This document shows, one piece after another, positions 12,953 to 21,523 of a stretch of 45,552 nucleotides of DNA (position 1 is its first letter; every line of letters starts with the position of its first letter). The DNA lies in the IMG/VR virus record IMGVR_UViG_3300036792_000543, positions 1 through 45,552 of that record. One strand, 5' to 3'. Source of the DNA: a virus. The notes under the pieces were generated by a model, which was given only the letters and a program-made list of their open reading frames with translations, ran no database searches and was not told the DNA's origin. The position numbers were made by a program, and so were the translations under genes.

Positions 12953-13460
12953 AAAGCGGAGCAAGCCTTATGAGCCACTGAATGGTCAGGCGGGCCACGA
13001 TGGCGAGCCGCCCGTCCATGGTGAGCGCAAAACACTGACGTGGGAGGAAGGTAAGCGGGTTGCGGGCGTTAGCCCGTTCAACCTCAATCATTCCCGCGCC
13101 TGCTATCTACACAGCCGTGGCCGCATTGACGCCCGCCAGTTCGCGGCGGCTGAGCGGCTATACAAGGATTGGCAACTATCGCAGATCCAGCCCAGGGCAT
13201 CATCGGTGATGGTGGGCGGCGGTAGCAGCGGCGGCGACAACCACCCGAATGACACCAAGGTAGACGCAATGCGCCGGCACGGGGCCGCAATTGCTGCATT
13301 GGGCGCAGCTGCGCCGCTGATGGAGTTGGTGATCTTGCGCGACATGTCTGTGGAGAAATCTGCGGCACAGCTTCAGATGCATGCGAAGTATGCGCACGGC
13401 GCACTATGGGTCGCACTGCACTTCCTCGCCGACCACTATGGATTGCCGAAAGGCGCTTGA
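12903..13460 (+). CDS. Q-position regulator (DUF6456-like)
   Basis: 185 residues. Conserved-looking blocks FNLNHSRACYLHSRGRIDAR, QFAAAERLYKDWQLSQ, KVDAMRRHGAAIAALGAAAP and LMELVILRDMSVEKSAAQLQ resemble the alphaproteobacterial phage DUF6456 family: a long helical domain with an HTH-like end (VEKSAAQLQMHAKYAHGALW). It is the last early gene, immediately before a strong hairpin and the terminase operon, the place of antiterminator Q in lambdoid phages. A role in late-gene activation is inferred. A glycine-rich stretch (VGGGSSGGDN) separates two halves. Confidence 0.7.
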   Translation: MNANAVRTGRCPPLPVEKRSKPYEPLNGQAGHDGEPPVHGERKTLTWEEGKRVAGVSPFNLNHSRACYLHSRGRIDARQFAAAERLYKDWQLSQIQPRASSVMVGGGSSGGDNHPNDTKVDAMRRHGAAIAALGAAAPLMELVILRDMSVEKSAAQLQMHAKYAHGALWVALHFLADHYGLPKGA

Positions 13461-13503
13461 CAGCCGACCGGCTGGAGAGCATCACTTAGGCATGATGTTG
13501 ATT

Positions 13504-13544
13504 TGCGCCCGGAGCCGAAATGGCGATCCGGGCGCAGTCATTTT
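13504..13544 (+). terminator. hairpin terminator between early and late genes
   Basis: A perfect 10-bp stem TGCGCCCGGA (13504-13513) / TCCGGGCGCA (13527-13536), extended inside by GCC/GGC, is followed by GTCATTTTA. It lies in the 95-base gap after the Q-position gene. The T-tract is short, so termination could be partial and subject to antitermination. Confidence 0.6.
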
Positions 13545-13555
13545 AGGGTCTGCCA

Positions 13556-14230
13556 TTGCCCCCGCTGTTCCACATTGATGTTCGTTCGAACCTCAAGGAG
13601 ATCACCCAAGGCCTGGACGACTTCACGAAGAAACAGATTCCGTTTGCGACTGCCACCGCGCTGACTACTCTCGCGCGCATGGCGCAGCAGGAAGAAAAGC
13701 GCGTTATCGAGACGCTGTTCCCGACGGCGACGCCTTTCACCATCGGCTCTGTGGCCGTCATTCCTGCCCGCAAGAATGTGCCGATCGCCACGCTGTTCAT
13801 GCGGGATATCGCTGCTGCCTATCTTGAGCCTTATGTCGATGGTGGCCCGCACCACCTGAATTCGCGCGCACTGCTCAATCCCAAGAACGTGGCATTGAAC
13901 CAGTACGGCAATATCCCCAAAGGCAAGCTGGCGTCGCTCAAAGGCATGCCCGACGTGTTCGTCGGCACGATCAAGACCAAGAGCGGTCAATCAATCAGCG
14001 GTGTGTGGCAGCGCCCATATCTCAGACCCGCTGGTGCAAAGCGCGGCAAAGGTCGCGTACCGAAGCGCGCCAACACGACGGGCAAGCTCAATCTGCTCAT
14101 TCGTTTTGGTGATGCGCTGCCGGTCACGCAGCATCTGCCCTGGCGCGAGACGGCGCAGAAGGTGATCGACGCGAACTTCCAGCCCGTGTTCCGCGCGGCT
14201 CTCGCGCGCGCCATGGCAACGGCGCGGTGA
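13556..14230 (+). CDS. phage minor tail/tail-completion protein (gpZ-like)
   Basis: 224 residues from TTG at 13556; no ATG is available near the start, and an AGGG lies about 10 bases upstream. NLKEITQGLDDFTKKQIPFA and TATALTTLARMAQQ open like lambda gpZ (minor tail protein Z), and the basic middle (RPAGAKRGKGRVPKRANTTG) plus the C-terminal HLPWRETAQKVIDANFQPVF support a tail-completion protein. It lies upstream of the terminase genes, an unusual place for this family, so the assignment is moderate. Confidence 0.6.
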   Translation: MPPLFHIDVRSNLKEITQGLDDFTKKQIPFATATALTTLARMAQQEEKRVIETLFPTATPFTIGSVAVIPARKNVPIATLFMRDIAAAYLEPYVDGGPHHLNSRALLNPKNVALNQYGNIPKGKLASLKGMPDVFVGTIKTKSGQSISGVWQRPYLRPAGAKRGKGRVPKRANTTGKLNLLIRFGDALPVTQHLPWRETAQKVIDANFQPVFRAALARAMATAR

Positions 14231-14237
14231 CCGTGGT

Positions 14238-14486
14238 ATGGAGTCTTCGATGTTTGATCGCTCGCAACCATGGCTGCCTTTCATCGGCACACAGATCGAC
14301 GCAGATGGCCTTTTGCTCTCTGTGACGGGCGGCTATGTGGATGCATGTGGCGTACTGTTGCTGGAGGGAGAGACCGCAGACGGCTGCGAAGTCAGTAACT
14401 TGGCGCTGTCCACCGTTACGGTCGTAGGATGTCCCACCGAAGCACAGCGCGCAGTCATCGCCAGCGCAGCGACCGGGTTTGATTGA
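14238..14486 (+). CDS. small hypothetical protein
   Basis: 82 residues (or 78 from ATG at 14250). PWLPFIGTQIDADGLLLSVT and GGYVDACGVLLLEGETADGC suggest a small beta-rich protein. No clear Shine-Dalgarno; codon use is like its neighbours. No family recognised, and it may be non-coding. Confidence 0.45.
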   Translation: MESSMFDRSQPWLPFIGTQIDADGLLLSVTGGYVDACGVLLLEGETADGCEVSNLALSTVTVVGCPTEAQRAVIASAATGFD

Positions 14487-14609
14487 AGGTCGCCATGGCG
14501 ACAGTGCGGCCCTGTGCCCCCCCCACCCCTTTCTTGGGTCCTTCCTGACCCTCCGAAGCCCACGGGCATTGCGCGCGCCCGATAGTCCACTAGCTCTGCG
14601 TGCGAAAAG
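14487..14609. other. non-coding gap before the small terminase gene, candidate cos region
   Basis: No convincing gene. It contains a run of eight C residues near 14517-14525 and leads into the first copy of the AAAAGGTGTCCGCA repeat. In lambda-type phages cos lies just upstream of the small terminase gene, so this is where the ends would be expected. No cleavage site can be read directly. Confidence 0.35.
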
Positions 14610-14828
14610 GTGTCCGCAGTGGCTTGGCTTTCGATCAGGGAATTCGCGCGCCGCGATGGCTGCGATGACAAGCTGGTCCGGCGCGCCATCGAGCAGAAGA
14701 AACTAATTCCCAATGAAGACGGTAGGTTAGACGAAGCGCTAGTCGGAACCGGTTGGCGAAAGACGAACCGTCACGGCGGTGCGGACAGTGCGGACAAAAC
14801 TGCGGACACTTCGCAAAAGGTGTCCGCA
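14601..14828. repeat. TGCGGACA octamer cluster at the small terminase gene
   Basis: TGCGGACA occurs directly at 14780, 14789 and 14801, and inverted (TGTCCGCA) at 14611-14618 and 14821-14828. A 14-base core AAAAGGTGTCCGCA is identical at 14605-14618 and 14815-14828, and TGCGGACAC (14801) / GTGTCCGCA (14820) form a 9-bp hairpin. The internal copies encode the low-complexity linker ADSADKTADTSQK of the small terminase. Candidate terminase-binding (cosB-like) sites. Confidence 0.55.
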
Positions 14829-15263
14829 CCCGCCGCCAAGCTGGTTGGCACCGGCGAACGGCAGTCCGCCGTCAAGCCGCTGCCGGAAGTGCCGCCGAGC
14901 GGCATCGACTTCAAGTCTGCGCAGGAGTTCGTGGAGAAGATCCTGTCGGGTCAGTTCCTCGATCACGGCGACGCCGAGGCCATCAAGGAAAATGGTCTCG
15001 CCCTGAAACACATTCTGGCCGGCATGCAGGCGTCCGGCGAATTGGTCTCTTTCGAAACTGCCCAGGCCGTCTTCTTCGAAACCTTCCGATCGCACCGGGA
15101 CGTCTGGCTCAACTTCCCCACCAAGGTGGGGCCACTTATCGCGGCGGAACTTGGCATCGAGCCGGACCGGCTGATCGAGGCCTTGACCAAGCATGTCCAC
15201 CAGCAGTGCGCAGACCTCGGCGAACCTGACGCCGATTTCAGCGGACCAGGCGGAACGGCTTAA
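14610..15263 (+). CDS. terminase small subunit
   Basis: 217 residues from GTG at 14610 (alternative GTG at 14619). The N-terminus (VAWLSIREFARRDGCDDKLV, RRAIEQKKLI) is an HTH for binding the packaging site, like Nu1. A low-complexity linker (residues 58-75) follows. The C-terminal domain (EFVEKILSGQFLDHGDAEAI, ALKHILAGMQASGELVSFET) is helical, for oligomerisation and contact with the large subunit. It sits directly before the large terminase, whose start lies 71 bases inside it. Role: recognition of phage DNA ends. Confidence 0.8.
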   Translation: MSAVAWLSIREFARRDGCDDKLVRRAIEQKKLIPNEDGRLDEALVGTGWRKTNRHGGADSADKTADTSQKVSAPAAKLVGTGERQSAVKPLPEVPPSGIDFKSAQEFVEKILSGQFLDHGDAEAIKENGLALKHILAGMQASGELVSFETAQAVFFETFRSHRDVWLNFPTKVGPLIAAELGIEPDRLIEALTKHVHQQCADLGEPDADFSGPGGTA

Positions 15264-17343
15264 GCGCGCCGGCCGTCAGGGCTGGACGCCGCCGCCTCGC
15301 ATCAGCGTCCCGGATTGGGCGGACCGCTATCGGAAGAAGCCGCGGGAATCCGGTTCCACCGCCGGCAACTGGCGCACTTCGGACGTTGAGGCGGGCCGCG
15401 GGCCGATGCTGGCCGCCACCGAGCCCGGCGTCCACGTCATCACGGTGATGGTCTGCACCCAGCTGCTGAAGACCTCGTTGCTGGAGAATATCTGGGGTCG
15501 CTCGGCCCACCTTGACCCTTGCCCCTTCCTGCTGGTGCAGCCGAAAGAAGAGGCAGCGGAAGCCTTCTCGAAAGAGCGCATCACGCCGCTGATCCGCGCC
15601 ACGCCCGCCCTGCGAAAGCTGGTGGGCACCGCGAAGATGCGAAGCGCCGACGAGACACAGACTTACAAGCCCTATCCAGGCGGATTCCTCGCCCTGGTCG
15701 GCGCTGGTAGTCCTGACAACCTTGCGCGCCGGCCGGTGCGCATCGTCGCTTATGACGAGGTCGACAAGTATCCGGTCACCCGCGAGGGTGATCCAATTAC
15801 GCTCGGCGACGAGCGCATGGCCACCTTCGACAATGGCCTGAGCATTCGGGCCTGCTCGCCGACGGTCGATGACGAAAGCCGGATCGCCGCATCCTTCGCG
15901 GATTCCGATCAGCGCGTGGCCAGCATGGCGTGCCCGCATTGTGATCATCGCCAGTTCTGCGATTTCTTCCGCCATGTCCAATGGGACAAGGACGGCGCGC
16001 AGCACAAGACCAAGACGGCGCGCATCTATTGCGAGGCCTGCGGCGCGGGGTGGAATGAGGGCGACCGACACAAGGCCCTGCAGACAATCCGCTGGCATCA
16101 GACCCGCGCCTTTCAATGCTGCGGCGAACGCCATGTGCCGCTGGAGATCTATGATCGCGCCTGGCGTAATGACGCAGAAGATGCCGTCAGCCAAGTGTGG
16201 GACTGGTGGGCGTCCGATAGATACGCGGTCTATCGCGCCAAATGTCCGACATGCGGAAAGTGGCTCGACAACGAGCATGCGGGCTTTCAAGGCTCGAAAC
16301 TTCTCAGTCCATGGCGCCGCGATGCGCCCGCGGCGATCGCCGCGAAGTGGATCGCGGGCAAAGACGACGAAGACAAAAAGCAGGCCTTCTTCAATACCCA
16401 GCTTGGCCTGACCTATCGCCCGCACGCGGGCAAGGAATTGAAGCTGGAATCACTGGCCGCGCGCGGCGAGGTGTGGGACGCGGAAGTCCCCGATGGCGTG
16501 GCCATGACCACGGTCGGCATCGATATCCAGGATTATCGCGTTGAGGTTGAACGCGTCGGTTGGGGCAAGAACGAAGAGAGCTGGTCGCTCGACTATCAGG
16601 TGTTCGACGGCGAGTTCGATGATCCGAAGGTGCAGGAAGCCCTGGACCTTTATCTCAAGCGAAAATTTCGGCGCGCCGACGGGCGTGAGTTCGCGGTTGA
16701 GGCGGCCTGCATCGATTCCGGCGGTCACCATACCCAAGCGGTGTATGACTTTGCCAAAGCGCGGCTCGGCCGGCGCATCTGGGCGATCAAGGGCGAAAGC
16801 GCACGGACCGGACAGCGGAATCCGGTGTGGCCGACAAAGCGGCCGACGTCGCGCACCAAGAAATCGTTCCGGCCGGTCATCATCGGCGTGAACGCCGCCA
16901 AGGACTCAGTCCGGCAGCGGCTGCATACCGAGTATCCCGGGCCCGGCGTCGCCGCGGCGGGGTATATGCATTTCCCCGCGGATCGGGATCTGAACTATTA
17001 CGCGCAGCTGCTTTCAGAGCGCAGCGAACTCAAGACCGTCTCTGGCCAGAAATTTCGGGTGTGGACGCTCGCGGCGGGCAAGGCGAACGAAGCCCTGGAC
17101 TGCCGCGTCTATGCCTATGCCGCGCTGTGCGGCCTGATGCATCTGGGCCTGAAACTGAACAAGCGCGTCGACGAGGTCAGCGCCACCATCATTCCGGTGG
17201 AAGACAGGCCCACGCCACGAGACGTGGAGTTGGACCCGGTCATTGCGGCCAGGACGGAAGCAGAGGCACCGGCCCCCGCAAGAGGGCCGACTGTCAAGTC
17301 CGAAGCACCGACAAAGAAATCGGCGGCAAGCCGCCTGGCATAA
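15193..17343 (+). CDS. terminase large subunit (GpA family)
   Basis: 716 residues. The opening WADRYRKKPRESGSTAGNWR and VEAGRGPMLAATEP is typical of the lambda gpA family. A degenerate Walker A-like TQLLKTS has Lys93, and the Walker B-like block VRIVAYDEVDKY has Asp188/Glu189. Zinc-ribbon-like pairs (CPHC at 247-250, CEACG, CPTCG) follow, then the nuclease half (TVGIDIQDYRVEVERVGWGK; ACIDSGGHHTQAVYDFA). It packages DNA into the prohead by ATP hydrolysis and cuts concatemers. The Pro/Ala/Lys tail is unstructured. The 71-base overlap with the small subunit is long but no better start is seen. Confidence 0.95.
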   Translation: MSTSSAQTSANLTPISADQAERLKRAGRQGWTPPPRISVPDWADRYRKKPRESGSTAGNWRTSDVEAGRGPMLAATEPGVHVITVMVCTQLLKTSLLENIWGRSAHLDPCPFLLVQPKEEAAEAFSKERITPLIRATPALRKLVGTAKMRSADETQTYKPYPGGFLALVGAGSPDNLARRPVRIVAYDEVDKYPVTREGDPITLGDERMATFDNGLSIRACSPTVDDESRIAASFADSDQRVASMACPHCDHRQFCDFFRHVQWDKDGAQHKTKTARIYCEACGAGWNEGDRHKALQTIRWHQTRAFQCCGERHVPLEIYDRAWRNDAEDAVSQVWDWWASDRYAVYRAKCPTCGKWLDNEHAGFQGSKLLSPWRRDAPAAIAAKWIAGKDDEDKKQAFFNTQLGLTYRPHAGKELKLESLAARGEVWDAEVPDGVAMTTVGIDIQDYRVEVERVGWGKNEESWSLDYQVFDGEFDDPKVQEALDLYLKRKFRRADGREFAVEAACIDSGGHHTQAVYDFAKARLGRRIWAIKGESARTGQRNPVWPTKRPTSRTKKSFRPVIIGVNAAKDSVRQRLHTEYPGPGVAAAGYMHFPADRDLNYYAQLLSERSELKTVSGQKFRVWTLAAGKANEALDCRVYAYAALCGLMHLGLKLNKRVDEVSATIIPVEDRPTPRDVELDPVIAARTEAEAPAPARGPTVKSEAPTKKSAASRLA

Positions 17344-17352
17344 GGACCGCCC

Positions 17353-17613
17353 ATGACCTGCATCAATCCCATTTTCGCGGGGATGAGCACCGGCCAGCTG
17401 CAGGCGGCGCTGACGGCCGCGCAAACTGCATACATCGCGCTTTCGATTGGATCGAAAGCAGAAACCGTATCGTACACCCAGGGCGACGGTAGCAAGAGCG
17501 TCACCTACACGCGCGCCAACATCGCCAATCTGACCGCGCTTATCCTTCAACTCCAACAGGCTTTGGGCATCATCAAACGCGCCCGGCGACCCGTAAGGTT
17601 CCAGTTCTCGTGA
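17353..17613 (+). CDS. head-tail joining protein gpW-like
   Basis: 86 residues: STGQLQAALTAAQTAYIALS, then TVSYTQGDGSKSVTYTRANI and ALILQLQQALG, then a basic end. The helix-hairpin-helix outline and the position between large terminase and portal are those of lambda gpW, which closes the filled head. Its TGA overlaps the portal start. AGGA lies about 9 bases before the ATG. Confidence 0.85.
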   Translation: MTCINPIFAGMSTGQLQAALTAAQTAYIALSIGSKAETVSYTQGDGSKSVTYTRANIANLTALILQLQQALGIIKRARRPVRFQFS

Positions 17614-19280
17614 CTGACAAACCGCGTGCCCCACAGATCCTCGACCAGCACGGCAATGTGATGGAGCGCAGGCGTCCGGTCTCGCACGCGCTCGCCGGTG
17701 GCCCCTTCGGCGGTCAGAACTTGCCCTATGACGCGGCCGATATGTATGGCGAGCATCTGGGCGCGTGGCAGCCTTATTTGTGGTCGCCGGATGCCGAGCG
17801 GAATATCTACCGCGACCGCATCGTCAGCCGTGTGCGCGACGTTGCCCGCAATGATGGCTGGGCCTCCGGCGGTCTTACCCGGATTCTTGACAGCGCCATC
17901 GGTGCGAATTTCCGCCCGCTGGCGAAGCCGGACTATCGCGCCCTGGCCAATGCGACGGGCATCAAGGCATTCGATGCCAAATGGGCCAAAGAGTTCGGTT
18001 CGGTAGCGGAAAGCAATTATCGCACTTGGGCGCTCGATCCCGGGCGCTGGTGCGATGCGCAGCGCGCGATGACGCTGCCGCAAATCTATTATGTCGGCTT
18101 CCGGCACAAGCTGCTTGACGGCGACGCCGTTGCGCATCTGCCATATCTGCTGAACCGTATCGGTTCGGGGCGCGCGCGCTATGCAACCTGCGTCCAACTG
18201 ATTGACCCTGATCGGCTGTCCAATCCCCAGATGCAGTTCGACCAACAGGCCATGCGAGGTGGCGTCAAAGTGGACGATTGGGGCGTCGCCACCGGTTATT
18301 ACATTCGATGCGCCCACCAGGGCGACTGGTTCAGCGCACAGAAGAGCGTGACCTGGGATCTGATCGAGCGCGAAACCGAATGGGGGCGCCCGGTCATCAT
18401 TCATGACTTTGATCATGAGCGGGCTGGGCAGCATCGCGGTGGTACTGGCATCCTGGCGCCTGTGCTGCAACGCCTCAAGATGCTGGTCAAGTATGATGGG
18501 ACCGAGCTGGATTCCGCGGTCGTAAATGCGATGTTTGCGGCATTCATAGAAGCGCCCTTCGACCATCAGTTTGTCGAGCAGGCGCTCGGTGACGATGTGA
18601 GCGAACTGAGGGGCTATCAGGACCTTCGCAAAGACTTCCACGACGAGCGCCGCATCATGCTGGGCGGCGTGCGCATGCCCACGCTCTTCCCGGGCGAGAA
18701 GATCGGCACTGTCGCCGCGACGCGACCCGCGACAAACTTCCGCGACTTCGAGGCTGCGGTTCTGCGCAACATTGCCAGCGGAATGGGCTTGTCTGCTCAG
18801 CAGCTATCGCAGGATTGGTCCGATGTGAACTATTCCAGCGCACGCGCGGCGCTGCTGGAGGCTTGGAAGACCTTGAGCCGCCGCCGCGCGGACTTCGCCG
18901 TTGGCTTCTCCGGTCCGATTTATGGCGCCTTCCTGGAGGAATCCATGGAGGTGGACGAGTACCCGCTACCTGCCGGAGCGCCAGATTTCATGGAATTTCG
19001 CGGTGCATATGGCAACGCCAACTGGATCGGTCCCGCCCGCGGCTGGGTAGACCCAGTGGCCGAAAAGCAGGGCGCGGTGCTTGGCCTCGATGCCGGCTTC
19101 GACACGCTGGAGGCCCAATGCGCAGAGCAAGGCCAAGATTACATCGAGGTCCTGGATCAGCGCCAGGAAGAGCGCCAAGCCTTTATCGAGCGCAATTTGC
19201 CTTTCCCAGTGTGGCAGGGCGACAAGAACCAGGCATCGGTTGACGCCATGCAAGCCAGCAAGAAACCGCAGGCCGCCTGA
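17610..19280 (+). CDS. phage portal protein (lambda gpB family)
   Basis: 556 residues. NIYRDRIVSRVRDVARNDGW, DSAIGANFRPLAKPD, FRHKLLDGDAVAHLPYL and CVQLIDPDRLSNPQM are hallmark gpB-type portal segments, as are the late block FEAAVLRNIASGMGLSAQQL and NYSSARAALLEAWK. Portals form the dodecameric DNA gate at one capsid vertex. GTG start overlapping the gpW stop. Length fits the family. Confidence 0.95.
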   Translation: MTDKPRAPQILDQHGNVMERRRPVSHALAGGPFGGQNLPYDAADMYGEHLGAWQPYLWSPDAERNIYRDRIVSRVRDVARNDGWASGGLTRILDSAIGANFRPLAKPDYRALANATGIKAFDAKWAKEFGSVAESNYRTWALDPGRWCDAQRAMTLPQIYYVGFRHKLLDGDAVAHLPYLLNRIGSGRARYATCVQLIDPDRLSNPQMQFDQQAMRGGVKVDDWGVATGYYIRCAHQGDWFSAQKSVTWDLIERETEWGRPVIIHDFDHERAGQHRGGTGILAPVLQRLKMLVKYDGTELDSAVVNAMFAAFIEAPFDHQFVEQALGDDVSELRGYQDLRKDFHDERRIMLGGVRMPTLFPGEKIGTVAATRPATNFRDFEAAVLRNIASGMGLSAQQLSQDWSDVNYSSARAALLEAWKTLSRRRADFAVGFSGPIYGAFLEESMEVDEYPLPAGAPDFMEFRGAYGNANWIGPARGWVDPVAEKQGAVLGLDAGFDTLEAQCAEQGQDYIEVLDQRQEERQAFIERNLPFPVWQGDKNQASVDAMQASKKPQAA

Positions 19281-20125
19281 TGGAAAATTGCATTCTCCAG
19301 CCGCAGCGGCTGTTCAATCAGTCGCTGGTGCTTCTGCGCGACGAAGCAGAATTGATCGCACAAGACGTGCGCATGCACGGGCTTGGCAAGGTCACGCTCG
19401 AATCTGCATTGGCAAGCCTGGGTGATGATGTCGAAGCCAAGCCATCGGTGGGCTACACCATCGTTGAAGGTGTGGCGATCATCCAAATCGAAGGCGTTTT
19501 GGTTCAAAAGCTCGGTCTGCTCCGACCGTTCTGGGGTCTGACCGGCTATGACGGCATCCGCCAGAATATTCTGATGGCAGTTGCGGACCCCGACGTGCGT
19601 GCGATCGTGTTGCTCATCAACAGCCCCGGTGGAGTGGTCCACGGCTGCTTCGACCTGGTGGACACAATATATGAATGTCGGGGCGACAAGCCGATCTGGG
19701 CAATACTGAACGAGAACGCCTATTCGGGCGGTTATGCGCTGGCTTGTGCCTGCGACAAGATCATCGTCCCACGCACTGGTGGCACCGGCTCAATCGGTGT
19801 CATCGCAATGCATGTAGATTGGTCGAAGGCCCTGGATCAGTTCGGGCTGAAAGTCACCTTCATTCAGCGTGGCGCGCGCAAGGCTGATGGAGCGCCCGAA
19901 TTGCCGCTCTCGGAAGAAGCACTGGAGCGGTTCCAGAAAGACATCGACGCGACGGGCGTCCTTTTCGAGGAAACCGTAGCGCGCAACCGAAAGATGGCGG
20001 CCGGCAAGGTCCGCGATCTCGAAGCCGCAACATTCCAGGGTGCCGAGGGCGTCAAGCTCGGACTCGCTGACGCGGTCATGGCGCCTGACGCCGCATTCCG
20101 GTCTCTCCTGGAAGAGATCGCCTAA
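19280..20125 (+). CDS. S49-family head maturation protease (gpC-like)
   Basis: 281 residues. The ClpP/SppA fold is shown by VLLINSPGGVVHGCFDLVDT, ENAYSGGYALACACDKI with nucleophile Ser149, TGGTGSIGVIAMHVD and QRGARKADG with the probable base Lys201. It corresponds to lambda gpC, which processes the scaffold and portal during prohead maturation. One-base overlap with the portal stop (TGATG). The downstream K/E-rich protein is its probable scaffold partner. Confidence 0.93.
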   Translation: MENCILQPQRLFNQSLVLLRDEAELIAQDVRMHGLGKVTLESALASLGDDVEAKPSVGYTIVEGVAIIQIEGVLVQKLGLLRPFWGLTGYDGIRQNILMAVADPDVRAIVLLINSPGGVVHGCFDLVDTIYECRGDKPIWAILNENAYSGGYALACACDKIIVPRTGGTGSIGVIAMHVDWSKALDQFGLKVTFIQRGARKADGAPELPLSEEALERFQKDIDATGVLFEETVARNRKMAAGKVRDLEAATFQGAEGVKLGLADAVMAPDAAFRSLLEEIA

Positions 20126-20149
20126 CCACCATCTTTGAAGGAGATCACG

Positions 20150-20731
20150 ATGAAAGTTTCTCTCAAGGGGAGCGCTTCCCCGTTTGCCCATCTGTTTGGC
20201 CGTTCCGCTTCGGCTTCCAAGTCGAAGGCCGAAGACAAGAAGGAAAAGGACAAGGACGAAGAGCGCGCCGCGGCCGAAGGCGAAGACGACAAGGAGAAAG
20301 ACGACAAGAAGGCGAAGAAGGCCAAGGCAAAAAAGGCTGAAGGAGAAGATGACGACGAGTCCGTCGAAGCCGAGGGCGACGACGAGGAAGAAGACGAAGA
20401 GCGTGAGCAGGCTGCATATGCGCGCGGCGAGGCCGCCGAATGCAGCCGATGGGTTGTGACTTTGTCGAATCTCGCAGCTACCAACAAAGGCGAGTCGGCA
20501 ATTCACATGCTTGCTACCACTCGGCTGACCTCCGAACAGATCGCTGGTGTCTTGGGCGGGCTACCGGCCGGTGATGCCAAGGCCAATCGCCGTTCGCTCG
20601 ATAGCCGCATGCAGGATCTTCAACAGCACAATCCCGGCGCCGGCGATGGTCAGCAGCAGGACAGTCCCGATGCGACCGCCAAGACCATGATGGCCGTCTA
20701 TGACCGCGTCAGCGGCAAGAGCGCCAAGTAA
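20150..20731 (+). CDS. Lys/Glu-rich head protein, probable scaffold
   Basis: 193 residues from ATG at 20150, set by GAAGGAGAT. Residues 18-90 are almost entirely Lys, Asp, Glu and Ala (EDKKEKDKDEERAAAEGEDD), a charged disordered or helical region. The C-terminal part (ECSRWVVTLSNLAATNKGES, LTSEQIAGVLGGLPAGDAKA) is folded. Position between the protease and head decoration protein matches the lambda scaffold Nu3, but here it is a separate gene with its own start rather than an in-frame product of the protease gene. Scaffold role is inferred. Confidence 0.65.
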   Translation: MKVSLKGSASPFAHLFGRSASASKSKAEDKKEKDKDEERAAAEGEDDKEKDDKKAKKAKAKKAEGEDDDESVEAEGDDEEEDEEREQAAYARGEAAECSRWVVTLSNLAATNKGESAIHMLATTRLTSEQIAGVLGGLPAGDAKANRRSLDSRMQDLQQHNPGAGDGQQQDSPDATAKTMMAVYDRVSGKSAK

Positions 20732-20760
20732 CAACCCCGAACATCAGAAGGATCTGAACC

Positions 20761-21483
20761 ATGACGCTCACCAACACCAATTATGGCGACAACGCCTTCC
20801 AGCCGACTGCCTTTGCGGAAACCTACGTGCCGGATCGCCTGATCGCCGGCAATCTCAAGCTGGTGACCGAGGGGCAGGCCGTCATCACAGGTGCAGCGGC
20901 TTATGTCCGTGGCACTGTGATGGGCAAGGTCCTGGGCGCCTCGGCGACCTCTGCGGCCAAGTCTGGTGGCAACACCGGCAACGGCACCTCTGTGCCCGAC
21001 GCCACCGATCCAGCTTTGGCCGGTGCGCAGGAAGGTATCTACAAGCTTGTCTGCACCGTGGCCAGCACCAATGCCGCAACCTTCCGGCTCTATGATCCGA
21101 AGGGCGAAGACATCAAGGATTATTTGTTCAGCGGCTCCGGTGCGAGCTTCACCACCGATGCCCAGATCAAGGTTGTGGTGACCGATGGCGCCACAGACTT
21201 CGTGGTGGGCGACGAATTCGACATCAACCTCACACTGGCTTCGTCCAAGTACAAGCTGGCCGTCAAGACCGCGACCGACGGTAGCCAGTTCCCCGAAGCT
21301 ATCCTGATCGACGCAGTCGACGCGACTGCGGGCGACGTGAATGGCGGCGTCTATCTGACCGGCGAGTTCAACGCCAACTACATCACCTATGACGCCAGCT
21401 TCTCGCTGGAAGATCTGCGCCAGGCATTCCGCGGCAAGGGCATCTTCATCAAGTCCGCGGTCTCCGCGGCCGACCCGTCCTAA
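20761..21483 (+). CDS. head decoration protein D-like, with insertion
   Basis: 240 residues. TLTNTNYGDNAFQPTAFAET, YVPDRLIAGNLKLVTEGQAV and the end (YDASFSLEDLRQAFRGKGIF) match the lambda gpD-type decoration family. It is about twice the length of lambda gpD because of an inserted domain at roughly residues 75-155 (TSVPDATDPALAGAQEGIYK, FRLYDPKGEDIKDYLFSGSG) that resembles a surface domain found in phage head fusions. It stabilises the expanded capsid. Confidence 0.85.
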   Translation: MTLTNTNYGDNAFQPTAFAETYVPDRLIAGNLKLVTEGQAVITGAAAYVRGTVMGKVLGASATSAAKSGGNTGNGTSVPDATDPALAGAQEGIYKLVCTVASTNAATFRLYDPKGEDIKDYLFSGSGASFTTDAQIKVVVTDGATDFVVGDEFDINLTLASSKYKLAVKTATDGSQFPEAILIDAVDATAGDVNGGVYLTGEFNANYITYDASFSLEDLRQAFRGKGIFIKSAVSAADPS

Positions 21484-21523
21484 CGGTTCTTAGGGCACAC
21501 ACCAAAACTCGGAGACTGCATCA

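Noticed and set aside
15238-16425. 395-codon minus-strand open frame across the large terminase
   Set aside because: Antisense shadow caused by GC-rich third positions; the terminase motifs on the plus strand account for the DNA.
17547-18641. 364-codon open frame on the minus strand across the portal gene
   Set aside because: It is a reverse-strand shadow of the high-GC portal gene. The translation has no family features while the plus strand is an unmistakable portal protein.
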